Source: an uncultured Methanobrevibacter sp.
Lineage (GTDB): Archaea; Methanobacteriota; Methanobacteria; Methanobacteriales; Methanobacteriaceae
Assembly (NCBI RefSeq): GCF_937906425.1
Contig: NZ_CALCYR010000051.1
Location: forward strand, 1-26,346
Reading direction: 5' to 3'
Length of the DNA stretch: 26,346 bases
Part shown: positions 1 to 7,920 of the stretch, piece after piece
Numbering within the stretch: the first letter of the stretch is position 1
Layout: every line of letters begins with the position of its first letter
Notes under the pieces: generated by a model
What the model was told of the DNA's origin: nothing
Database searches by the model: none
Seen by the model: only the letters and a program-made list of their open reading frames with translations
Translations under genes and position numbers: made by a program

Positions 1-422
1 GATGCACCCTATGTGAAGTTCAAAGTGTGGACGGAGAACGGGACCGCTTATGTGGACTTTGCGTTTGCGGCGGTGTGTGAGAAGTTGATCGAGTTCTGCG
101 TGGAGGCGGAGCGGTCGGGACTTTTGACGTTTGAGAAGAGTATTATTGTGCTTTACGATATGTTCGGGTTCCGGAAGGATGAGTTTGACCGGCTGAACAA
201 TGAAGATAAATACTTGCGGACGATGAATGATGTATCCGCCAGTACGAAGGATGGCATCATTGATTATGTGGTGGGGAAAAGCGTGGTGGATGTGGGATCC
301 TGCATGAGATTTTTGAAGGAGAATTTACCGGAACCATGTTTTATGCAGATAAAGAGGCGTCATTTGATCTGCCTGAATTTGTCAGCGAATGGATGCATGA
401 TCAGGATACAGGAACGGAATAG
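1..422 (+). pseudogene. Damaged bacterial gene fragment, methyltransferase-like at its N-terminal side
   Basis: Frame 1 is open from the left edge to 501, but two different frames look coding. Up to about 296 frame 1 reads like an ordinary protein (for example AYVDFAFAAVCEKLIEFCVE and later IIDYVVGKSVVDVG). VVDVG resembles motif I of SAM-dependent methyltransferases, where a glycine-rich loop should follow but does not. From about 297 the better reading is frame 3 (ILHEIFEGEFTGTMFYADKE, then DLPEFVSEWMHDQDTGTE), ending at TAG 420-422, 23 bases before the next start codon. Frame 3 is closed by TGA at 261-263, so a frameshift, an internal deletion or an assembly join lies between 264 and about 310. 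G+C content is far above the rest of the window, and codons such as GCG, CGG and GTG are common, which points to a bacterial source. The methyltransferase assignment is tentative. The tail is not recognised on its own. Confidence 0.45.
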
Positions 423-431
423 AGAGTGGAT

Positions 432-438
432 GGAGGTG
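432..438 (+). promoter_or_regulatory. Shine-Dalgarno site GGAGGTG
   Basis: GGAGGTG lies 7 bases before the ATG at 446 and fixes that start. It follows the TAG at 420-422 of the preceding fragment closely, as in a bacterial operon. Confidence 0.75.
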
Positions 439-445
439 CCTGGCT

Positions 446-1180
446 ATGACCAAGAAAGAAGTCAGAGACGCGGTCAAACAGAAAAGAGAGCAGCTGTCTG
501 AAGCATCCTATGCGCTAAGCAGCAGCGAAATCACGGATCGTCTGATCAAAAATCTGGAATTTGATGATTATGATGATTTGGATCAATTCAATGAATTTGA
601 TGATGATCTGGATGATTTTGATGAAATTCTGGATATAGGTTCCACTCCTAGGGAGGAAATCGATATTTTTGATGAAAGGCAAATTCAATCTGATTTTCCC
701 TATGACAGGAATGCTGTGGAGATACATGTTTCCACCCAATTGACTTCCATACTTATTGTTGAATTTTTGGATAATCTGCCTTCACTTAAAAGAATTACCT
801 GTCCAAAAAGTATCTATGATAGAATTCCTGATAAGTATATTGAGGCTTTAAAGGATGTAGGCATAAGTGTTGAGATAAAATATAATTGGGGAAGGAAGAA
901 ATATTCAAAAGAGCTAATAAATGATGTAATCGATTATTTTAATCAAGGAAAACGCAGTGAAGAAGTGGCAGAAATATTGGATATGTCCTTAAGTGAAATA
1001 AATTATTTAAAGTCCAAATATTCTGATAGAATAAAAATAACTCATTATAAAAAGAAATATGATGATGAGTTAAGGGAAGAGATCAAATCCTTAAAGGCAG
1101 ATGGTTTAAAGGCTAAAGAAATTTCTGAAATTAAGGGAATTCCTGTCAGATCTGTTTATTATATTTTGAATAAAAAATAA
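446..1180 (+). CDS. Chimeric ORF: 5-formyltetrahydrofolate cyclo-ligase N-terminus joined to a DUF1699-like helix-turn-helix protein
   Basis: The frame is 244 codons but looks composite. Residues 1 to about 36 (MTKKEVRDAVKQKREQLSEA, then SSSEITDRLI) match the usual N-terminus of bacterial 5-formyltetrahydrofolate cyclo-ligase, in GC-rich codons behind a strong Shine-Dalgarno site. The later ATP- and folate-binding parts of that ~190-residue enzyme are absent. From about residue 37 the DNA becomes AT-rich and the protein changes: an Asp-rich stretch (about 38-65), then a compact domain (about 95-150) resembling archaeal DUF1699 proteins, with ITCPKSIYDRIPDKYIEALK as the best-looking segment. 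Two helix-turn-helix-like segments follow: about 158-190 (SEEVAEILDMSLSEINYLKS) and about 212-244 (AKEISEIKGIPVRSVYYIL). A DNA-binding or regulatory role for the archaeal part is inferred. Its own start codon is not visible, as no ATG in this frame lies near the acidic segment, so it is probably truncated by the junction. Confidence 0.5.
   Translation: MTKKEVRDAVKQKREQLSEASYALSSSEITDRLIKNLEFDDYDDLDQFNEFDDDLDDFDEILDIGSTPREEIDIFDERQIQSDFPYDRNAVEIHVSTQLTSILIVEFLDNLPSLKRITCPKSIYDRIPDKYIEALKDVGISVEIKYNWGRKKYSKELINDVIDYFNQGKRSEEVAEILDMSLSEINYLKSKYSDRIKITHYKKKYDDELREEIKSLKADGLKAKEISEIKGIPVRSVYYILNKK
530..565 (+). other. Probable chimeric junction between bacterial and archaeal DNA
   Basis: Base composition and codon choice change abruptly here. 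On the left are codons such as GCG, CTG, CGT and CAG; on the right a GAT GAT TTG GAT type acidic run and then strongly AT-rich codons. The family signature also changes, from cyclo-ligase N-terminus to DUF1699-like. The reading frame stays open across the join, probably by chance. An assembly or amplification chimera is the simplest reading; horizontal transfer is the alternative. The exact base cannot be fixed by eye. Confidence 0.55.
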
Positions 1181-1187
1181 TTTGAAC

Positions 1188-1480
1188 ATTTTTTTACTAT
1201 TTTTAACACTTTTATTTATTTTTTTTATTTTCATTGCTTTTTTTTTATTTTCATTGCTTTTTTTTTATTTTCATTGCTTTTTTTATTTCTTTGTTTATTA
1301 TTTAATCTATATTTTCTTTATTTTGTTTATTATTTATATGTATTTTTATTATTTTGTTTATTTTTATGATATTCATTTTTAAGTTTTTTTTTAATTTTTT
1401 AATAAAACTCTTTAATTTTTCTTTATTTTCTTGATTGATTATCAAATTTTCTTATTTTTTCAACTGTCTTTTTTATTTTT
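1188..1480 (+). terminator. T-rich tract downstream of the 446-1180 frame
   Basis: Repeated runs of T on the plus strand start 8 bases after the stop codon and continue for about 300 bases. Archaeal transcription ends at such oligo-T tracts without needing a hairpin. The same plus-strand T bias follows the other plus-strand genes in the window. Confidence 0.45.
1221..1280 (+). repeat. Three perfect tandem copies of a 20-bp T-rich unit
   Basis: The unit TTTTTTATTTTCATTGCTTT occurs three times head to tail at 1221-1240, 1241-1260 and 1261-1280. It lies inside the T-rich tract after the 446-1180 frame. Slipped-strand expansion of a terminator-like sequence is the likely origin. Confidence 0.9.
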
Positions 1481-1780
1481 TGTAATTTTTAAGAATGCTT
1501 TTCTTAATTTAGTCAATGTTTTATTCATTATTTTTTCATTTTTCATATTGTTCAATATCATTAATTGTTTAGTGTTTTAAGATTTAAATCTATTAAATCA
1601 ATTTAATTTTTTTTAAAATTTTTTGATTTTTTCATTTTTTTTAAAAAAATCAATTTTTAAAAATTTAAAAATTTTTGTTGAATATTGTTCATTTTTTTTA
1701 GTTTTTTTATTATAATTTTTAAACATAATATTATTTTTTCTCATTTTTTTCTCATTTTGTTTATTTTTTTTCATATAAAG

Positions 1781-1790
1781 TTTATATAAT
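1781..1790 (+). promoter_or_regulatory. Candidate archaeal TATA box (TTTATATAAT)
   Basis: TTTATATAAT matches the archaeal box A consensus and would predict a start of transcription near 1810-1815. No gene follows closely; the next coding start is 1.7 kb away. If functional it would drive a non-coding transcript or a very long leader of the adhesin. In DNA this AT-rich a chance match is possible. Confidence 0.3.
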
Positions 1791-3288
1791 AGTTTTTATA
1801 AAAATATAGATTAATATAAACTATCGAATGGATTATATTGTAAATAAAACTTGATATTCCCTTTATTTTTAATTTTAATTATATGGGAGTCTAATTAGGA
1901 TAAATAAAGAATTCATGTAAATGTTTCAATTAATCTAAAAATTATTATATGCTTTTTATTGGTGGAAAATGGGAGTCTTCTTCATTGATTTAAGCTTTAC
2001 TTAGTTTATGTTTATCTGTTATACATTTGTTTATTTAAAAAAAATATTTATTGATTTATAACTTAAAATTAAAGAGCGATATTAATTTCAAGTAGTTTTA
2101 AATCAATAAATGGCTTTTAGAGATTTATGGGAGTTTTTTTCTAAAAGAAATTAAAAAATGTTGTTTAAAAGATTTATGCTCGAATTTAGTGAATTTAATT
2201 GCAAAATGTCTAAATTTTATGGATTTTTATATAAAATTGTTAAAAATTTAGCATTCTTGATTAGAAAATTATCTGAATTGGAATATGTAATTATTCTTTA
2301 AATCAGATTTGATCATTATCCAATTTATAATTAAAAATTTTAATTGTCTAAAATTTGGCATAAAATTAAAATGAGTAATTTAGACTGGTATTTAAGTTAA
2401 ATAATCTTCAATGCTTTTTTTTAATTTAAATGGTGGTTTAAATTCTGTAAAAGATTTGTTGAATGATTTGGATTATATGGTTATTATAATTTAATTAAAT
2501 GGATTGGTTTTAATCTTCTTTCGATTAATAAAATTCATGATTAGGTTTAGATTGTATAATTTGGGTGTGAAGTGGTTTAAATGAGATATGATTTGGAAAA
2601 ATTTGATATAAAAATATCTATTATGCGATTTAGATTCTTTAAAATTCTTAAATCATTTGAAGTATTTAATTCGCTATTTAATTTGGCATAATTGCTTAAG
2701 ACTTTTAAATTGTATGTGAGGATTTAGTTTTTAAGGTATAGGCAGTTTTAATGCAATTATTTGATTAAATATTTTAAGATATTTCTTATCGTGAAAGTTT
2801 TAATTTATTGAAATTTTTAATGTATTTGTCTTGAAATTTTTAATTCATAAATTATTTCAAATGCTTTGATGTATTTAAGGTGCGAAAAGTTTTAAATCGT
2901 ATAAAATGGGATTTATTCAAGTTATATGGTTTAAACTTTAATTATATTTTTAAAATCGAATTATATGGTTTAGGAAAGAAGATATTTTTATTATGAAAAT
3001 TGATTTTTTGCTTAACTCTATATAAAAATGGATTTTTAGACAATTTAGACAAATTTGGGATTTTTAAAAATTTTTGTTTAGATTTTTGTGATTAACTTAA
3101 TAATGATGGAATTTTATTAAAATTCAAAATAATGTTAAGTGAAGAATTGATTGAAAAAACAAGGGATTGTATTTAATAATTAAAGGTGTTTATTAAGAAT
3201 TTATTAAAGTTTTTTAAAGGTTTAATTTAATTTTCAGAGAGGATTGTCTCTTTTAGTTTATTCTCTTTTTTCTTAAGTAAAAATATTA

Positions 3289-3411
3289 TTTAAGGAAAAT
3301 TCTTTAAGGAAAAGTCTTATTTAGGAAAAGTCTTTAACTAAGTCTTATTTAGTAAAAGTCTTATTTAAAAAACTTAGTTAAGGAAAATTCTTTAAGGAAA
3401 AGTCTTATTTA
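3289..3411 (+). repeat. TTTAAGGAAAA repeat cluster with a 33-bp perfect direct repeat
   Basis: A 33-bp sequence is present identically at 3291-3323 and 3379-3411. Each copy itself contains AAGGAAAA twice, and a degenerate version (TTTAGGAAAAGTC) lies between them. The cluster ends about 110 bases before the adhesin start. Related TTTAAGGAAA elements reappear right after the adhesin stop at 21748 and 21767. Regulatory binding sites or replication slippage are both possible. Confidence 0.8.
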
Positions 3412-3514
3412 AGTAAAAACCTTATCTCTTCTATTAATTCAATGCTTTAATTAATAAAAGTATTTTCTTCTTGTTTTTTGTTAAATGTTAAAATTTAATT
3501 AAATTTTTATAAAT

Positions 3515-3520
3515 GGAGGT
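3515..3520 (+). promoter_or_regulatory. Shine-Dalgarno site GGAGGT of the giant adhesin gene
   Basis: GGAGGT stands 3 bases before the ATG at 3524 and 6 bases before a second in-frame ATG at 3527. The spacing favours 3527 as the used start, a difference of one methionine. Confidence 0.75.
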
Positions 3521-3523
3521 AAA

Positions 3524-6487
3524 ATGATGAATAAAAAGACATTTCTAATAATAGGAGTATTAATTTGTCTTTTATTTACTATACCTATGGTATCAGCTGC
3601 AAGTGCTGATGCCGATAATGATTTGCTGATTGAATCAGAATCAATTTCCGATGCAATTTCAATGGATGATATTGAGACAGTCACTTCCGGTGATGACATT
3701 ATTTTAACAGAGGAAATTTCTGATTCCAATGATAAAAACAATACTTTAAATGAAAGAAATAATGATAATAATATCAATCAAAAATCCAAGACAGGATCAA
3801 ATTTAGCTTCCAATATTCTTGGTGCAGATGGTGATGGAACCTTTACTGACTTGCAAAATTTAATAAATGAGAATATTGACGGTTCCATTACTTTGGATAA
3901 AGATTATATTTTTACTGCCGGCACTGATAATGGATTGGTGGACGGTATTCAAATTACAGGTCAAATAAGCATCAATGGTAATAATAAGACTATTGACGGT
4001 AATAATTTGGCAAGAATATTTAATATAAGTGGTAAAGGGGTTGAAATTGATAATCTGAACTTTATAAACGGAAAATCTAATTTAGGTGGAGCTGTTTACT
4101 ATGATGTGACAATCACTCAAGCAAGTGATGTTTTACGTTTATCCAACTCCAGCTTTATAAACAACACTGCAAATGAAGATGGTGGTGCATTTTATATTGT
4201 TACTCCCCTTTTATTCACTAATGTAAGTTTCATAGATAACAGCGCTGGCCATGAGGGTGGTGCTGTTTATGTATATACTACAGGTAGCCATAATCCTATA
4301 GTCGGCTTAACATTTATCAATAACTCTGCCCAATACGGTGGGGCCGTCTATTTCTATGGCAGCATGTTAAACCTTCAAAACATTTTCGCTGAAAATAACA
4401 CTGCAAGCAATGACGGCGGAGTATTTTTCGCACATGGTAACTCACTTTATCTTACAAATGCTACCTTCAATAACAATAAGGCTTTAGGTGACAGCTCTGA
4501 TGGTGGGGCTGTATACTTTGATGGAAACAGTAATGACAGTATAATCAGGAATTGCAGCTTTACAAATAACTTTGCAGGTAAAAATGGTGGAGCTATCAAC
4601 TGGCATGCCGGTGCATTTTTCGGTGAGCTTTATAATTCCACTTTCTTAAACAACACTGCAAACCGTAGTGGAGGTGCTGTCTACTGGAGTGGTGACAATG
4701 GTACCATTGAAAACTGTACTTTTGAAAACAACTCCGCCAAAGGTCTCGTTCATGATGAAGGAGATATGGGTGAAGGTGATATTCAGCTTAATGGTGGTGA
4801 CGGTGGTGCTATCATATGGACAGGATCTGTTGGTATTGTTAGAAACTGTAACTTTACAAATAACTCTGCATTTAACCGTGGAGGTGCAATCTATATCCAA
4901 GGTGTTGATGGAGGTTATTGTGAAAACACCACAATAATTAACTCTCACTTTACAAGAAATTATGCTGGCCTCAATGGTGGTGCAGTCGACTGGCATACCG
5001 GTACAAGAAATGGTACTGTAATTAATTCCACATTTTATAATAACTCCGCAGCACGTAGTGGTGGTGCTATATATTGGAATGGTTATATTGGTAATATTAC
5101 CGGATCTGATTTTGCAAATAACAGCGCAAATGGAACTAGTTTAACTAATTTGGGAGGTTTATATTTCACTACTGGTGGTAATGGTGGAGCTGTAATTATT
5201 ACAGGTAGTAATATTACTATTACCTATTCTAACTTTACAAATAACACTGCATTTGCTCGTGGTGGAGGTATATACCTACAAAGAAATGAAAACACTACAA
5301 TTATCAATGCTACATTTGAAAACAACACTGCAGGTACTAATGGAGGAGCTTTGGACTTCTTCGAAGGTGCCCATTACGGTAAAATTATTAACTCCAGTTT
5401 TATTAATAACACTGCTAAAAGAAGTGGTGGTGGGGTATATTGGAATGGTGAAAATGGTACAATTAATGGTACTGTTTTCAGAGATAATATTGCTCTAGGG
5501 GAAGCAGAAGATGAAAAAGGATATGGTGGTGACGGTGGTGCTATCATATGGACAGGTTCAAATGGTATTATTGAAAATACCACTTTCATAAACAACAGTG
5601 CAATCTATAATGCAAGTTCCAAATCAGGTGGTCGCGGTGGAGCGATTTATCTTCAGAGAACAAATAATGACGCTCACTGTGAAAACACTTCAGTTGTAGG
5701 CTGTATCTTTGAGGCAAATAAGGCAGGCCTTAATGGTGGTGCTATTGACTGGTATGAAGGTGCAGTAAACGGTTCCATCCTAAACTCCAGATTTGTTGAA
5801 AATGTGGCAAATCGTAGTGGTGGTGCTGTATACTGGAATGGTGAAAACGGTACAATCAACGGTACCAATTTCACAGCTAACGTTGCACAAGGCATTATAA
5901 GGGATGATGATGAAAACCAAACTGGTGGTGACGGAGGTGCAATCATATGGACCGGTCACTATGGTGACCTTGATCACTGTTACTTTATAAATAACACTGC
6001 TAATCGTCGTGGTGGTGCCGTATACCTTAAAAACAGTGAATATGCTAATTTCAATGACACATATTTCTATAACAATACTGCAGGTACCAATGGTGGTGCT
6101 ATCGATTGGCTTGAAGGTGCTATCAACGGTATACTTGCAAACTCAACATTCGAAAACAATACAGCAAATCGTAGTGGCGGTGCTGTATATTGGAATGGTC
6201 ACAATGGTACAATATCCAACACTATCTTTAGAAACAATGATGCTCTTGGTTTAACTGAAGAGACAGGCAGAGATAAAGGTGGTGACGGTGGTGCAATCAT
6301 TTGGACAGGTTCTGAAGGTACAGTTGAGTATTGTACATTCGAATTTAATGATGCTGCTCGTCGTGGTGGAGCAATTTACCTTCAAAAGGCTGCTGATGAT
6401 GCCTATTGTGAAAACACCACTGTAAACAATTGTACATTTTCAGATAACACTGCAGGTACCAATGGTGGTGCTATTGATTGGTTTTAA
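3524..6487 (+). CDS. Adhesin-like protein, N-terminal fragment (signal peptide plus Pmp-like beta-helix)
   Basis: This is the part translated before the internal stop, 987 residues. It has a clear signal peptide (hydrophobic core about residues 7-21, cleavage near residue 25-26) and a polar linker. From about residue 103 come beta-helix rungs: first single rungs, then five complete copies of a ~123-residue super-repeat built from GGAIDW(x)EGA, SxFxNNTANRSGGAVYWNG, GGDGGAIIWTGS and RRGGAIYLQ. The last copy stops after GGAIDWF. The product would be exported but would lack the Ig-like stalk and the membrane anchor, so it would be released or loosely bound. Initiation is supported by GGAGGT at 3515-3520. 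It could still be made as a soluble protein, but the unbroken sequence match beyond the stop says it is one part of a larger gene. Confidence 0.75.
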   Translation: MMNKKTFLIIGVLICLLFTIPMVSAASADADNDLLIESESISDAISMDDIETVTSGDDIILTEEISDSNDKNNTLNERNNDNNINQKSKTGSNLASNILGADGDGTFTDLQNLINENIDGSITLDKDYIFTAGTDNGLVDGIQITGQISINGNNKTIDGNNLARIFNISGKGVEIDNLNFINGKSNLGGAVYYDVTITQASDVLRLSNSSFINNTANEDGGAFYIVTPLLFTNVSFIDNSAGHEGGAVYVYTTGSHNPIVGLTFINNSAQYGGAVYFYGSMLNLQNIFAENNTASNDGGVFFAHGNSLYLTNATFNNNKALGDSSDGGAVYFDGNSNDSIIRNCSFTNNFAGKNGGAINWHAGAFFGELYNSTFLNNTANRSGGAVYWSGDNGTIENCTFENNSAKGLVHDEGDMGEGDIQLNGGDGGAIIWTGSVGIVRNCNFTNNSAFNRGGAIYIQGVDGGYCENTTIINSHFTRNYAGLNGGAVDWHTGTRNGTVINSTFYNNSAARSGGAIYWNGYIGNITGSDFANNSANGTSLTNLGGLYFTTGGNGGAVIITGSNITITYSNFTNNTAFARGGGIYLQRNENTTIINATFENNTAGTNGGALDFFEGAHYGKIINSSFINNTAKRSGGGVYWNGENGTINGTVFRDNIALGEAEDEKGYGGDGGAIIWTGSNGIIENTTFINNSAIYNASSKSGGRGGAIYLQRTNNDAHCENTSVVGCIFEANKAGLNGGAIDWYEGAVNGSILNSRFVENVANRSGGAVYWNGENGTINGTNFTANVAQGIIRDDDENQTGGDGGAIIWTGHYGDLDHCYFINNTANRRGGAVYLKNSEYANFNDTYFYNNTAGTNGGAIDWLEGAINGILANSTFENNTANRSGGAVYWNGHNGTISNTIFRNNDALGLTEETGRDKGGDGGAIIWTGSEGTVEYCTFEFNDAARRGGAIYLQKAADDAYCENTTVNNCTFSDNTAGTNGGAIDWF

Positions 6488-7920
6488 GGTGCTCATTATG
6501 GAACAGTTGCAAATTCCACATTTACAAGAAACTATGCAAATATTGAAGGTGGAGCTATCTACTGGAATGGTATAAACGGTACAATCTCAAATTCAGTATT
6601 TGATTCAAACAATGCAAGTCATGCTCCAGCTGAGGGTGAGGTAATCGAAACAGATTATTCTGATGGTGGAGCTATAATGTGGAAAGGATCCAACGGTTTA
6701 ATAGAATATTCCAATTTCACCAACAACCATGCTAACAGTGGTCGTGGCGGAGCTGTATACCTTGCAGACAATGAAAACGGTACTGTTGTAGGATGTAATT
6801 TCTCCAGCAATTATGCTTATACCAATGGTGGTGCTGTAGATTGGCACGAAGGTGCTCAAAATGGGGCTTTAATTAATTCCACATTTGAAAGCAATGTGGC
6901 TGGCCGTAGTGGTGGTGCTGTATACTGGAACGGTCACAACGGTACAATCAACGGAACCAATTTCACCTTCAACAAGGCAATGGGTGAGCATAAGACTACA
7001 GGTCAGGAAGATGGTGGAGATGGTGGAGCAGTTATTTGGACAGGTTCCTACGGTGATGTAAATGACTGCGATTTTACCAATAACACCGCTTCAAGACGTG
7101 GAGGAGCAATATACCTACAGAAAAATGTGCATGATGAAGATTACTGTATGAACACTTCAGTATCCACTTCCACATTTATAAATAACACTGCAGGTACCAA
7201 TGGTGGTGCTATTGACTGGTTTGAAGGTGCTGTAAACGGTAAGGTAATCAATTCCACATTTGAAAACAACACTGCATTGGACGGTAATGGAGGATCTATC
7301 TTTTGGAATGGTGTTAACGGTACCATAGATGGATGTAACTTTACAAGCAACAAGGCTATAGGCCAAGTTATTCCAGGAAAGGGCAGTCAATCCAGAGGTG
7401 GAGCTGTATTTGTAAACGGTACAAATTCCACAATCGCAAATTCAACATTCCAATTTAACTATGCTGGAAACAACGGTAGTGCAATTGTATTTGAAAACAG
7501 TTACAATGGTAAGGTTCTTTACTCCAATTTCACAAACAACACTGCAGGATTAAATGCAGGTGCAATATGCTTTGCTGAAGGTGCTTTGTATGGTGAAATC
7601 ATCGGTTCCAATTTTATCAACAACACTGCAAACGGTTCTGCCGGTGCAATTGGATTCCAGGGAAGTTTCGGTATTGTATCCAATTCAAGCTTTATAAATA
7701 ACACCGCTTTAGGTCAAAGAGGAAACGATACAGGTAGAGGCGCTTCTGTTGTAATCTTAGGTAACAGTACACAATTTTCAAACTGTAGCTTTGAAGGAGG
7801 AATTTCCTATAATGAAGGTTCAGCTATTTACATCAGAGGTAACAACGCTACAATAGCTGATTCTAACTTTACAAAAAATCAGGCTATCTCATCTACAAGG
7901 ACAGATTCCTCTACAGGTGA
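4584..7920 (+). repeat. Nine-copy higher-order beta-helix repeat, ~352-394 bp per unit
   Basis: GGAIDW-type rungs mark the unit starts near 4584, 4975, 5338, 5732, 6089, 6461, 6823, 7198 and 7550. Between them the same order recurs: NSTFENNTA, SGGAVYWNG, NGTIxN, a variable acidic loop, GGDGGAIIWTG, FxNNTAxRRGGAIYLQ, and CENT(T/S)V in several copies. The ninth copy is the most divergent (GAICFAEGALYG). Spacing is always a multiple of three, so length changes have been kept in frame. The variable loops (for example before GGDGG) carry most of the length difference. Confidence 0.85.
6485..6487 (+). other. In-frame TAA nonsense codon in a repeat where siblings have GAA
   Basis: The stop falls in GGAIDWF-stop-GAHYG. 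Sister repeats read GGAIDWFEGAVNG (7198-7236), GGAIDWLEGAING (6089 on) and GGAIDWYEGAVNG (5732 on). Six of the nine copies have Glu here, and copy eight has the identical flank with GAA. One G to T change explains it; no insertion or deletion is needed, and the frame continues unchanged to 21721. Confidence 0.9.

Larger units (their letters stand above)
1183..3523. other. 2.3 kb AT-rich intergenic region without recognisable genes
   Basis: I see no plausible protein gene on either strand. The only open frame (1182-1382) translates poly-T into Phe/Leu/Ile and looks spurious. There is no GC-rich island of the kind a tRNA or rRNA would make in so AT-rich a genome. The region holds a T-rich tract (to about 1480), a consensus TATA box at 1781-1790, three TGGGAGT motifs (1884, 1970, 2128), a possible short stem formed by ATTCCC at 1856-1861 and GGGAGT at 1885-1890, many TTTAAA-type elements, and the TTTAAGGAAAA repeats just before the giant adhesin gene. 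Long AT-rich upstream regions are plausible for adhesin-like genes of this group. Decayed genes too degraded to read cannot be excluded. Confidence 0.6.

Noticed and set aside
13..501. A single intact 162-codon protein at the left edge
   Set aside because: The frame is open, but after about 296 its sequence (SCMRFLKENLPEPCFMQ and on) is less protein-like than frame 3, which ends naturally before the next ribosome site. It is treated as a broken fragment.
1182..1382. Open frame of 66 codons with a strongly hydrophobic product
   Set aside because: It is the translation of poly-T with the 20-bp tandem repeat inside (Phe, Leu, Ile, Tyr only); no ribosome site and no recognisable pattern.
1183..3523. 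tRNA, rRNA or other structured RNA gene in the long spacer
   Set aside because: No GC-rich island or cloverleaf-like pairing was found by eye; only a weak short stem near 1856-1890, reported as a low-confidence finding.
6485..6485. Phase variation by slippage in a homopolymer
   Set aside because: The local T run is only four bases, and the difference from sister repeats is a substitution with no change in length.
6485..6487. Stop-codon recoding (pyrrolysine or programmed readthrough)
   Set aside because: The codon is TAA, not TAG, and sibling repeats have GAA, so a simple point mutation explains it. I see no special downstream structure.
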